A stretch of 64,000 nucleotides of DNA from Isochrysis galbana (taxonomy: Eukaryota; Haptophyta; Isochrysidales; Isochrysidaceae), in assembly GCA_018136815.1 (NCBI GenBank), contig CM030931.1:11047072-11111071 (forward strand). The letters are read 5' to 3'. Below, piece by piece: positions 10,538 to 20,586 of the stretch (position 1 is its first letter; each line of letters begins with the position of its first letter). The notes under the pieces were generated by a model that had not been told where the DNA came from, did no database searches, and saw only the letters and a program-made list of their open reading frames with translations. The translations under genes were made by a program, and so were the position numbers.

Positions 10538-11457
10538 GTCTTTGAGACCCCCTCCTCCAGTGGGAAACCCTCCCACCCCAAGAGCACCTCATGTGGGAGG
10601 GCAGCTCAGCTGCCCTCCCCATGGTGGAAACCTCTACCATCAGTGCACCCAACATGGGAGGGCACTTCACAACCATCAATCTTCCACGGAGAGCACCCCA
10701 TGCCTCTGTTTTCCATGTTGACACACTTCTCGTTTTCACCCCACTCCTGTGGATCACAAGTACCTACAACGCAGTGCCCTGCCTTGGGCCCTCTTTCAAC
10801 ACTTGACTCCTTCTCCCACTCCCTCTTCAAACTACAACCAACTCAAGCAGCACAAACTCCCTTGCCCTCTGTTTCAAGCACCAAAAATTTCAACTCAAGA
10901 CCCATGCTGACACACATTTCGTTTTCGCCCCACTCTTGTGGGCCACAAGTACCTACAACTCAGTGCCCTTCCTTGGGCCCTCTTGCAACACTTGACTCTC
11001 TCTCCCACTCCCTCTTCCAACTCCAACCAACCCAAATACCAAATAGCACAAACCTTCTCGCCTCTTGGTTCAAGCACCAAAAATTTCAACTCAAGATCAA
11101 GACAAGAGGCAAGCAAGAGGGAGGGCATGTCTTGAAGTGGCGTCGCTGCCCATGCCTAGCGCAAGGGTATAGTGCCCCCACTCAGCCATCTCCTTCCCCA
11201 CAGCTCCTCTTTGATGAGTTGCTCCTCACCCTCCCATTAGGCCCCCTTGCCTGCGAGACCAAAATAGGATCCTGGTGTGGGGGGCAGTCTGAGTGCGGAG
11301 GGAGGGGCGCTCCGGCTAGCGTAGGCAGAAAGCTAGTAGTGATGAGCCGTGTGGCATAAGGGGGGAAGGGTGCTCGCGCTTGCCGCGGCAGGGAGTCCTG
11401 TCTTGGGTGAGCGCTAGTCTCGTCCCTTTGCCGCGCCGCGACCAATAAAATTTTGTT
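10538..11457 (+). mobile_element. Family A retroposon-like element, copy 1 (5' truncated)
   Basis: This copy aligns by eye with the longer copy at 28887-30028 (opposite strand) and with 53054-53618. It starts within the element at CTTTGAGACCCCCTCC and lacks the first ~230 bases, and it ends in an A/T-rich tail (ATAAAATTTTGTTAAA). An open frame of 239 codons runs from 10643 to 11359 in the same frame as the other copies. It includes two tandem 189-bp (63-codon) units starting at about 10722 and 10911, each with PHSCG followed by QCP.LGPL. Truncation at the 5' end and an A-rich 3' end are what reverse-transcribed copies look like. No clear target-site duplication was found here. Confidence 0.6.
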
Positions 11458-12196
11458 AAAAATTTAAATTTGAAGATATGGTGCGTGTAAATTAACGAGA
11501 CGACCATTGAAGTGAATATAGAGAGCTGAGAGCACTACACTGTCGCGAAGCACCTTCAAAGGTGCTTCCACCCGCCTCTTAAGAGATAGACGTGTAACGA
11601 AACTTGTTTTCTGCATTTACGCGGTCGGTGCTCTTTGGTATACAAACACCAGATTTGCAGAGTCTACGATCGGAGGGCAGACTTGGTGCTGTGTGTGAGA
11701 CGTGGATCGTGATTTCAATGAGATATCGACCCTGTCCCAAATCGAGTGAATGGACTAAGACCACGTGTGTGTTTCAACATGTGAAGTGTCAAGTTGAGTC
11801 AAGTAACAAGTAACCTCCAGGTGCCAGGTGACAACGAAAGGTGTAAGGTGTAAGCAGGGATGGGGATAATTGAACGCTTTTGGTCTCAGCGCAAGCGCCA
11901 TCTCCGCATCCTCCCGCTCCATCACTGAGAAGGGACGGGTGGGCATGAGCTCCCCGAACGAACACCAAGGGGTCGGAGCGGTGCCGTGAAACCCGTTGCG
12001 CTGCCGGCAGGCCTTTTGCAGAACGTTGTTTTTCTTTTACTCGGTAGTCGAGCACAAGTGAACCCCCCGGAGTGAAACCCGAGTGAAACCATCGCAAAAA
12101 CCCTCTAGTGTTAGTAGTATTGATCTTCCTATTTCCGGTTCGATTGAAATGAGCGCCTCCGCCCGCGACTGCGCTTCTTGCTGATCTTGGCCAGGC

Positions 12197-12257
<61 letters not shown>

Positions 12258-12336
12258 CCTCCCCCCCCCCCCCCCCCCCCCATCTCTGTGTCCCTCTCTT
12301 TCTAAGCCTTTCTGGGCCGTGTCGACGGCGTCTTTG
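11458..12336. other. Intergenic and probable 5' leader of the WW gene
   Basis: No gene was seen from 11458 to 12190. The last part, 12198-12281, is a (CT)n tract of about 27 units followed by a run of 22 C, ending 56 bases before the start codon of the WW-domain gene. Confidence 0.55.
12198..12281 (+). repeat. (CT)n plus poly-C leader tract
   Basis: A pure CT dinucleotide run gives way to a 22-base C homopolymer on the sense strand of the downstream gene. Similar sense-strand tracts precede several other genes in the window. Confidence 0.9.
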
Positions 12337-15300
12337 ATGGCCTCCTGGTATGATGCCACACGCTGCGAGCGGACGGGCAAGCGGAAGGCGGTCTGTCTGT
12401 GTGCAGAATGCCTGCAGGCAGATGAAGCGGAGGAGAGAGAGAAGGTGGCAGAGCGCGACGCTGCGTGGGCGGCAAGAGCGCGCGAGTCGCGAGCGGCGGA
12501 GCTGGCGCAGATGCGCTCCAATCGGCCGAGTGCATGCGCCGCCGCCGCTGCCTTCGAGTCCAAGGCTGCATCTCAGGGAGAAGTGGGAAGGGCTGCAGAG
12601 CGGCGTGCCGAGAGGCGCGCCCAGAGGTTGCAGGTGATCAGCGAGGCTAGGCTCAGCGTGGCTCCGCCTGCGCCTCCGGAGCCACCGCTTGAGGAAGGCT
12701 GGGAAGCAGTGCCCACTGGAGACGGCCGTACGTACTACTGGCATACACCAACTGACACCGTCACCTGGGACAGGCCGACGGTCGGATCCGTGGCCGCCAA
12801 GGTTGGGGCGACGTCCGGTGGTGATGACAACTCTTCCTTGGTATTATTCGAGGACCACGACCAGGGAGCGCCTGGGATGGATCAGTCCGCATCACCTAAG
12901 ATGGAAGCTGCTACGGCCTCCATGTTCAACCCAGAACCGCAAAGTCAAACCCTCATCGAAAGGCTCCCGGCAGGCTCGACAGTAGCTTTGGCGAACATTG
13001 ACCCACAGATGACAAGTGCAACGCTATCAATCACCGCGGACAAGAATGTGCTCGAGATGGCCTTGACGGAGAAACCCTCAAGAGATATTGTAGCAATGGA
13101 AGCAGCATCTGAGAGGCAAATAGCTATGGATGAGACTCTAGCTCAGAGGGAGCGCAACGTTGAGGCGGATGCCTCGCCTAGCCCCGCCGTGGGAGTTAGG
13201 GTACCAGCGGTTGTACCTGCCTCGATGGAATCCACGACAATGATTGGCTTGTCAGTGTCAGGCCTGAGCGATGCAGGTGCGAACATTCTTCCTAGAGTTG
13301 AAGAGGAAGGGTCCATCGACTTGTCGGACAACATTCGGTTGAGAGTTCCCGAGAGAGAGCAAGGGAGAATGGATCCAACCGCACATTTTAACCAGCAGGA
13401 TGCCCCCGATGATTCAGATTCATTTGCCAGCACCATCGAGGGGGAAGGCGAGTCGGGGGGCGAACCCGCAGAATTCTCGTTTGGAGAGCACGTTGCTGCG
13501 GTCGGCGATTTCACCCGAAGAGAGGAAGGAAGGACAGCAAGCAAGCAGTCTAGGCATGGCCTTTCAGCCATAACCGCGGACGACGAAGACGAGACTATTG
13601 CACTCATTGAAGAGGCGGTGGCGCGTGCTGATCAGTTTGCAGCCCGCGCCTCAGTAGGTTCACATACCGCTCAGCATCGTGCCATGAGTGTGGCTGACTG
13701 CGGACGGGTTGGTGAAGTCCTATTGGGTACGATGCCAGAGGCCAACTTACTCGATGTATCTTTGGCCACCACTCTGCACAGCCTAGATGCAGACGGCTCT
13801 CTAGCCTCCACTCCTGGGGCATCTCTTCCGAGGCTAGACGGCCGCGCTTCTCTTTCTCTGGATTTTGAGCTCGAGGCTGCCTCACCATTGTCATCGCCTG
13901 CGCGTCCTTCAAATGGCTCGAGTGCCCAGGCTAGCCATTCGAATATGCCTGGAAAGTCGTTGCTAAGCCGCCTGGGGTGCTCTGTTGACACATCGTCATC
14001 ACCAGCCATGCCCACACAATGGAGCAAAACTTCGACAAGTAATAGTGCAACGCCTTCTGCAGCTATATCCACGATGGAACTGGAGAGCAAAGTGAATGCT
14101 TCTTCGTGTGCAACTGTTCCATCTTCGGGCTCTGTTAACACATCGTCATCACCTGCCATGCCCACACAAGGGAGCAAAACTTCGACAAATAGCACAACGC
14201 CTTCCGCAGCTATTTCCACGATGGAACTGGAGAGCAAAGTGAATGCTTCTACGTGTGAAACTGTTCCATCTTCAGTTGTTGCCGTTGTAGCAAATGCAGC
14301 GCCTGGGAGTCCTCCGCTACATGCTGAGCCGTCAGCAAGCGCGCGGGCAATGGCCGCACCAGCTAGCGCTGTCCGGGTTGTGGCCAGGTCTAAGGATCAA
14401 TCTCAACGTACGAAGAAAGACATGTCTGCTGCGCCCGTTGTCCGGGTAATTGCGAAGAAGATTGCAAATGCGACACATGCTAGTGCCCCCTCGCTAGTGA
14501 GCAATTCAACTTCTACCATTTCTCCTGCAAATACTGGTGCTCGCGCCCATTTTGCTGTGGACGACATGCAATCGTTACCCGATGAATTGCAGGAGAGGGG
14601 AGGCACCATGGGTCAAGCGAACACAGTGCCTTTTTTCTCAGTCGATACCGCGTTGCCGGCTTTTGCACCGACCGCGCTGTTGTCGCGTTCGCAATCGCGG
14701 CAGGATCGACGCAGCCGACAAGAGGGAGCTTTCACGCGAGAGAGCTCCACGCATTTTCAGGCGCTGGAGTTTCCAAGAGTTCAGGAGCTCAAATCCGAGG
14801 AGCACGGAGTCGAACGGCATGTCCAGATGTGCGAAACTGCCGGAAAGGAGATGCAGGAAGTGCGGGTGCCTCTTCGTGAAGAGCCGACAAGCATGGAGCC
14901 AAGTTGGGCAGATATCACGTTGGCTGAGGCTGGCAACAAGACTCTGCGAGATGTGACGGAGATTGATGTGAAGAGAATTAGACCTGGAGTAGCTACCGGG
15001 ATGGAGGCGGCAGAGCAAGGCGACCGCACACCGAGTGAAAGTGAGACTTTGGCGGCTAGCAAATCGGCGCTTCCTTCAACGTCTTCTCACCTTGCTGATT
15101 TTTGTCCTTCTAAAGATACCGCCGTGCGTTCAAGCCTTGATGATGCTGACCGCGTCGTGCCCTTCTCACTCAATGACAAAGTTGTAAGGTCAGACCCTTC
15201 TTTGTCGCGAGGCCGATTCATCAGCCATGACATGGCGCGTCAAAAGGCATTACGGCAATGGAGAGAGCAGCAAGCCGCTGAGCGAGAAGCGCGTGGAGAC

Positions 15301-16857
15301 GAGCCAATGGCGGCGCAGGACATCGTTAAGGCAGGGACAACGGCGAGCGTGGCTCAATATTTTGGCATTTGCTCGGCTGATTCGCCATCGGAGGTTGCCA
15401 AAGCGATCGAGCTCAGGGTCCCGCCGTGGAACGACACATTGGGAACGCCGAGGGGCGCCCTAAACGACGAGTCGCGGGCCCGAGCCTGCCGTAGTGAAGA
15501 TGCACGTGGTGGCGCCCAGACCAATGAGACTTTGGGGTTAGAGGCAGAAGCTGAAAGAGCTGATGAGCGCAACGAAGCTAAAGCATGGGCAGCAGCAACA
15601 GGCGACACTGAATTCCTCATAGCGCAGGATGCTTTGGGCCCAACATTCATGGTACGCGAAGAAGTGGAGGCCAAGGCAGCAAAACACGAGGTTGGAGGGC
15701 CACATGCTATGCGCACGGGCGGAGATCACGATAGCACGGAGGGAGCCGAGGCAAGCCAACCGGCAGAACCGACCATCGAGATGACTGATATGTGCCTCGA
15801 GGATCTTGAATCAGTCGACGAAGAGGTATATGCAAAACCCTCGGCACCTGTCACCACCCCTAAACGACTCGTGAACACACGTGTGGAAGTCATGTCCATT
15901 CAAGAAGATGCGCACTTGGCTGAGGAGCCCTTGCATATTCACCACGCCACATCTCAAGATCGGCGTGCTGGGGATCGAGGGGATGAGGACATTAGCACAG
16001 TTAATCAAGATGTGCTGTTTGGTGCTGAGCCTGACTCCCCCCCGAACACCGAGATCCCTAGTGACTTCACGCAGCCTCCTTTCACACTAGAGATGGGGCC
16101 GTCCAAAGATGGTCCATCTATTGAACGGTCTCCGTACCCAACAACGGCCAGTCCGGCACACGACATCGGCTCACATGGCCCTCAGACTAGGATCGCGACC
16201 TCGGAGGATGGCAGGCGTAGCGACGGTCTGCCGAAGCAAGGGCAAACTGCGCAACAACATTGCCCACGCTATTCGTCGTACACACAAACGCCTTTCATCT
16301 CCGGCAGCTTTACGGTCCATCTTGACGCGCTCAAGCTCGTGCTCCCCATTGCCCGCGCGCAGCGGCTACACGTCACCGTGGAAGTTGTTGTCGATAACAA
16401 ATGTGTGTGCGAGGCTGTGAGCAGGCGAATTAGTATGCCAAAGTCTCTCGCAACCACGCTCCAGTTGTGGGACCGTTTGGACCTCTCCCTGGCCAAGCTC
16501 AGTCCGGCTGATGCGACATACGCCGTCGTCAGGTTCATGGTCCATGGCAGTGGTCGACATGGTATCCAGTGCCTTGCCATCTCGTCCCTTCGTCTGGACG
16601 AGCTATTTGGCATGAACCGGCCACGCGATGGGCAGCACAGAAGCTCCCCACTTCGTTTGATCCACCCTAGTTCCACGGCCGGTGCCTTGGCCGCGTGGCT
16701 ATGGGTGCGAGTCGAGTTTTGCGGGCCGAGTGCACCATGGAGCGCGGACGGGGCGTCTCGCACTGCTTGCGCAGCAGCATCCGCCCAAGTCCTCCGATAT
16801 TCGGGCAGGCTTGGCTTCGATTCTCTCGCGATCGCTCCTGGTTGGGTTTGGGGATAG
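12337..16857 (+). CDS. Large WW-domain protein with a C2-like C-terminus
   Basis: A single open frame of 1506 residues from the first ATG after the CT/C leader. The N-terminus has a small Cys motif (CLCAEC) and a charged helical region. A WW domain lies at about residues 109-142: LEEGWEAVPTGDGRTYYW then TDTVTWDRP, with both signature Trp, the Tyr pair and the Pro. WW domains bind proline motifs. Residues ~150-1300 are mostly disordered, Ser/Thr/Ala/Glu-rich, and include a tandem duplication of a ~50-residue unit (from 13984, period 150 bases; second copy one codon shorter). The last ~180 residues become ordered, with SGSFTVHLDALKLVLP then LHVTVEVVVDNKC and WLWVRVEFCG, resembling a C2-type beta sandwich. 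That C2 assignment is tentative. Likely a scaffold protein; the pathway is unknown. Confidence 0.75.
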   Translation: MASWYDATRCERTGKRKAVCLCAECLQADEAEEREKVAERDAAWAARARESRAAELAQMRSNRPSACAAAAAFESKAASQGEVGRAAERRAERRAQRLQVISEARLSVAPPAPPEPPLEEGWEAVPTGDGRTYYWHTPTDTVTWDRPTVGSVAAKVGATSGGDDNSSLVLFEDHDQGAPGMDQSASPKMEAATASMFNPEPQSQTLIERLPAGSTVALANIDPQMTSATLSITADKNVLEMALTEKPSRDIVAMEAASERQIAMDETLAQRERNVEADASPSPAVGVRVPAVVPASMESTTMIGLSVSGLSDAGANILPRVEEEGSIDLSDNIRLRVPEREQGRMDPTAHFNQQDAPDDSDSFASTIEGEGESGGEPAEFSFGEHVAAVGDFTRREEGRTASKQSRHGLSAITADDEDETIALIEEAVARADQFAARASVGSHTAQHRAMSVADCGRVGEVLLGTMPEANLLDVSLATTLHSLDADGSLASTPGASLPRLDGRASLSLDFELEAASPLSSPARPSNGSSAQASHSNMPGKSLLSRLGCSVDTSSSPAMPTQWSKTSTSNSATPSAAISTMELESKVNASSCATVPSSGSVNTSSSPAMPTQGSKTSTNSTTPSAAISTMELESKVNASTCETVPSSVVAVVANAAPGSPPLHAEPSASARAMAAPASAVRVVARSKDQSQRTKKDMSAAPVVRVIAKKIANATHASAPSLVSNSTSTISPANTGARAHFAVDDMQSLPDELQERGGTMGQANTVPFFSVDTALPAFAPTALLSRSQSRQDRRSRQEGAFTRESSTHFQALEFPRVQELKSEEHGVERHVQMCETAGKEMQEVRVPLREEPTSMEPSWADITLAEAGNKTLRDVTEIDVKRIRPGVATGMEAAEQGDRTPSESETLAASKSALPSTSSHLADFCPSKDTAVRSSLDDADRVVPFSLNDKVVRSDPSLSRGRFISHDMARQKALRQWREQQAAEREARGDEPMAAQDIVKAGTTASVAQYFGICSADSPSEVAKAIELRVPPWNDTLGTPRGALNDESRARACRSEDARGGAQTNETLGLEAEAERADERNEAKAWAAATGDTEFLIAQDALGPTFMVREEVEAKAAKHEVGGPHAMRTGGDHDSTEGAEASQPAEPTIEMTDMCLEDLESVDEEVYAKPSAPVTTPKRLVNTRVEVMSIQEDAHLAEEPLHIHHATSQDRRAGDRGDEDISTVNQDVLFGAEPDSPPNTEIPSDFTQPPFTLEMGPSKDGPSIERSPYPTTASPAHDIGSHGPQTRIATSEDGRRSDGLPKQGQTAQQHCPRYSSYTQTPFISGSFTVHLDALKLVLPIARAQRLHVTVEVVVDNKCVCEAVSRRISMPKSLATTLQLWDRLDLSLAKLSPADATYAVVRFMVHGSGRHGIQCLAISSLRLDELFGMNRPRDGQHRSSPLRLIHPSSTAGALAAWLWVRVEFCGPSAPWSADGASRTACAAASAQVLRYSGRLGFDSLAIAPGWVWG

Positions 16858-18585
16858 TATGAGGCTACGGAATAAAGTGCGCAAAACTCATTTGGTTCCG
16901 GCTTGCAATTTGCTTAGTGCGCCGTGACGCTATGGGGCACCCCCCCACACATAAAACATCTGAAGTCTGAAGATTCTGGGCTAACACCTACACCTACTAG
17001 CTCGGTCACTCACTCATTTTAACCACTATTTCCCACCTCCCCTGGGTGTCCAAGGATTCCGCAGGGTTCCCCCTTACTTACCTGCCCCGCCAGCCGCCTC
17101 CCCCGTCCGAACGGCCCCCTCCCGCCCCACGAAGGGCAATGGCGTCGGTGTCTAGCTAGACTTATGACTTGTTGTGTGAAAGCAACTAAGTTTATACTTA
17201 TACTTAGTTCGCCCATGGGGGGGCACGAGCCCCCCTCTCTCTCCACTCCTCCCTTGCCATGGGGGAGGAACCACCCACTCTCCTGGCACGCTTGATGGCT
17301 TGCCATGAGCACACAGCCCTACTGACCCATTCCTCTCCTCACAGGCCCGCCTGACTCGCCCGCCCTGGCCTGTCGCCTGTCGTGGCCTGCCCCTGCCCAT
17401 CCCTCTGACCAGCCCCTCCTCCCCCTGGGCCCCCCTGATCAGGACCCCCCAGCCAGCTCCAGTCGACTGGCAGGGGCTCGAGAGCCAACGAGGGAGAGGC
17501 AGGAGGGGCCAGGGCCATGCCCCAGCCTCACCTGCCCCCTGAGCTGCGCTCCCAGGCCCCTGCGCCCCTGCCGGCCTCCTGGGGACCTGAAGAGGGGCCG
17601 CAGGCGCGCGCCATGGGCCCCCGCCGCAGGGAAGAGAGGAGGAAAAGGGAAGAGGGAGGGGAGGGGGGAGCGGCAGCTCTCCCCTCCGGCGTTTACTTGT
17701 CTTCTCGCCCCGTTTGGGTAAGAGAAGACGGGGGCGCTAGAGCCAGGAGGGAAGGGCCGCGGCTCGCCGCGGCCACTCGCTTTGGCGAGGAGAGATTAGC
17801 GCTCCTGGGCCCCTATTCACGAGTGCCCCCCCCCCCCCCGCGCGTTGCTTTTACCCGAAAGGGGTTTTCCCCCAGCGTGGACTCGAGGAGAGGATGTGCT
17901 GGGGTGCGCGGGGTCGGTGCGTGCACTGGGGGGAGGACAAATATCGAGGGGAGGGGGCAGTGCCCCCTCCCCCCGGTAGTAGCACTCGGACACCTGGCTC
18001 GTCAGGCATGGCGGGATTCCGGGACGGAAAAGTTGTGTCCAATTAGCTAGTGGGGTTGGCTAGGATATAACATTAATTATTTTATTTTACTTGTTGTGTG
18101 GAAGCTTATGAGGATAGTTAGGAGTCGTGGTGTCGTGGTAATACATGATTGTTATCATTCATGCGTTTGTAAACCGTTTGTATTTAACTTTACACTTTAA
18201 CCTATCCATGTTTAGTTATGGTGGGCCGCGCGCAGCGCGAAGCTCCGAGGCCGTTCGTGTAGTTGACTGCGAGGGAGACTTGCTCAGTCCTAGTTACTAG
18301 TTACTATAGCGAGTTAATAGTAGTTACTTGCGAAGTGGGGGCAGTTAGTTAACTACTAGCGCTATTTAGGAGGTAGCTAACGCAACCACTACCACTAACT
18401 GAGTTAACTAGTTAATTGCTTCTCCTAGTCCCTAGCCTTTTGGCAGCTATTGATGTACAGTTCTAGGTCCGCCTGAAGTATGGTCTTGCATGGTCTGAGA
18501 TTCTGGAACATACGCCCTTTTTGACACTCAAGTGTATGTGAGAAAGCATCGATGAGTTCAGTGGTGTTGGCAATTTTATTGCACG
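16858..18585. other. Intergenic with dispersed repeats B and G
   Basis: About 17040-17155 (minus sense) matches repeat G at 48355-48430, sharing CACCGACGCCATTGCCCTTC in the plus sense of the latter. About 17175-17640 (minus sense) is a copy of repeat B, also seen at 21330, 30840, 46986 and 51009. From 18050 to 18580 the DNA is A/T-rich with many short AGTTACTAG or AGTTAACTAG palindromic words; no gene is supported there. Confidence 0.6.
17175..17640 (-). repeat. Dispersed repeat family B, copy 1
   Basis: On the minus strand this reads into the shared core GGTTCCTCCCCCATGG, a G-rich stretch, CTCGTGCCCCCCCATGGG, and the near-palindrome AACTAAGTATAAACTTAGTT at the end. The part preceding the core (TGGCAAGCCATCA and TGCCAGGA) also matches the copy ending at 51760. 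Confidence 0.6.
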
Positions 18586-20586
18586 TCATGCGCATAGCTT
18601 GTATTCCTTCATCCAGGCCATTGTCTCTTCGACCATCTGGCGATGCTTTGCAACGTTCTCTGTAACTGGATGATTCTTGAGTTTATTGGCGCGATGGAAG
18701 GTGAGAATCTCTATCACTACGATCGAGAATACAAATATGATAGCGATCGTTAACAATTCCAAATACATCGTCTTCCAAGCAGCATCCACGGACGCGTTCT
18801 TCTTCCCCGTGGCGAACGTCTTCTCTTTTATAGATTCCAGTTCAGCTTGGACCCTTTCAAGCCTTTGTATCAAATCTTTGCTCAGTAGGGACATCAAGGT
18901 ACCGGCAGACTGATAGTCATCCTCGTTGCAATCGTCCATGATAATTTTTACCATTTTATTCACCATATACTTCGACGCTTCTGACTCAGCCATCTTGGAA
19001 CATTCATCGTCAGTTTGGGATTGTGTCTGCAAACATTGTGTGTGATTCTTCGCGATGTTCGTTGGCAAGAGAGGGTTGCTCAGCAATGTATGTGTCAATT
19101 CGAACGGCGTTCTCCTCCCAATGGGGAGAGAAGAGGCGGGGGAGGAGGAGGGGAGGGACATGTGTCTATTACTGCGGTCGATATTATGTGAAAACGTCCC
19201 ACAGTAGAAAACAATGGATCTTGGGCGCGGCATTCGAAGAATTTGACCGTGACGACCGAGTACAAGTTAGATCACAAGACCTTCGGGACGCTCGCGCTCG
19301 CCTCTCTCTCTCTCTCTCGGCGCGCGCTGTCTGTCACTGTGGTGGACACCTCCCAACCCAATCCACGACTCCGTCCACGAAGGTCCCCAGCTCCACCCCC
19401 ACACACACGTTTCGCCATAGCCTTTGGTGCCGCCTCCCTCTCAAGAGGAGCCTTTGGTGCCGCCTCCCTCTCAAGAGGAGCCTTTGGTACAGAGCACAGC
19501 TGCTGGGGCGACGTGCAATCACGCGCGGAGTCGTGCACAACCCGCACATGTACGAGTGGCAGCGCACTCGTGGTGCCACCGCCCCACAGTCTCCAGAGTA
19601 CGAAAGGGGTGGGTGTGGTCTCCCCAGTCTCTACGCACTGCATGGTGTACTCCGAGAGAGTCGAGCTACGCCCGTCGACTCGACCACAGTCCTCGATCTC
19701 CACCAGCTTCTGGTGCATACAGAGCATGTGATGCTTCCGGCCCACGACCGGTGACGGAAGGGGTGGTGAGAAAGGATGTGGCGAGGGAGGGGGTGGCGAG
19801 GGAGGGGGTGGCGAGGGAGGGGGTGGCGAGGGAGGGGGTGACGAGGGAGGGGGTGACGAGGGAGGGGGTGGCGAGGGTGGTGGCGGAGAAGGAGGGGGTG
19901 GTGAGGGTTTCGGAGGTGACGGTGGTGGTAGGGAAGGCGGTGGTGAGGAAGGAGGAGGTGTAAAAGGAGGAGGTGTAGAAGGAGGCGGTGGGGAGGGAGG
20001 CGGTGTGGATGGAGGAGATGGCGGATACGATGGGGGTGGTCTCGGAGGAAATACAACTTTGGATGAAACCGCTACGGGGCCAAGGCTAAGACTGGCGGTC
20101 AGATTGTTGATCTTTTGTTCAAATTCGGTTTGCAGTTGGATCGCGACCTCATCTAGTGACGTGTGAGGGGGTACCTCCCGTGTGAATACCACATCAATGA
20201 ATAGTTCGTGTGCAAATGTGTAATTGGTGATCGTGAAGTTACCCAATTCTTCCGATCGTGTGCGATTTGCGACCGGTATTAGAGGCAGTGTTCGAATGAA
20301 GTCGCCTTGTGGGACGTAGTCCATAAGAGGAACTTGTTCAGAAGTGGCGTCGTCTGTGGCTAGGCATTCTTTGTAACAGAACATTGTTAGTATTGTAGAC
20401 TGAAGTCCTACCCCTTGCACTCTATCGATAATGTATGCTTGTACATTTGTCTCATTGTCTTCAAGATTTTGGTATATCGGGTCTATTAATTGGCCTTCTA
20501 ACGAGGAACCCTCGGTTCCGGTTACAGCACTAGTGATCCAATTCACACCGTCGACGATATTCGCCGCTACCGCGTGACCACCGACA
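18586..20586 (-). CDS. Candidate type I membrane glycoprotein with an SPPPP stalk (5' end missing)
   Basis: Exon A (about 20586-19749) encodes an ordered domain with four N-glycosylation sequons (NRT, NFT, NYT, NLT) followed by ~95 residues of SPPPP/PPPSP repeats. These are the hydroxyproline-type motif of algal wall and matrix proteins. The SPPPP frame stops being credible at about 19749, where a GT (GTCGTG) follows a complete codon. The next good acceptor (TTTGCAG, 19029-19027) opens a second exon (19026-18586) in matching phase 0. It begins TQSQTDDECSKMAESEASKY, has an amphipathic helix (LIQRLERVQAELESIKEKTF), one membrane helix (LELLTIAIIFVFSIVVIEIL) and a short basic tail ending KEYKLCA. 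The candidate intron is 722 nt. A possible acceptor at 20589-20587 suggests an upstream exon carrying the signal peptide, which I could not place. Exon codons are more A/T-rich than neighbouring genes. Confidence 0.5.
19420..19488 (-). repeat. 30-bp minisatellite, about 2.3 units
   Basis: Two perfect units beginning GCCTTTGGTGCCGCCTCCCT plus a partial third. It lies inside the proposed 722-nt intron of the SPPPP gene. If read through, it would encode a doubled KAPLEREAAP. Confidence 0.85.

Noticed and set aside
17517-18050. 177-codon plus-strand frame
   Set aside because: Lies over and next to repeat B in very GC-rich DNA with no recognisable domain.
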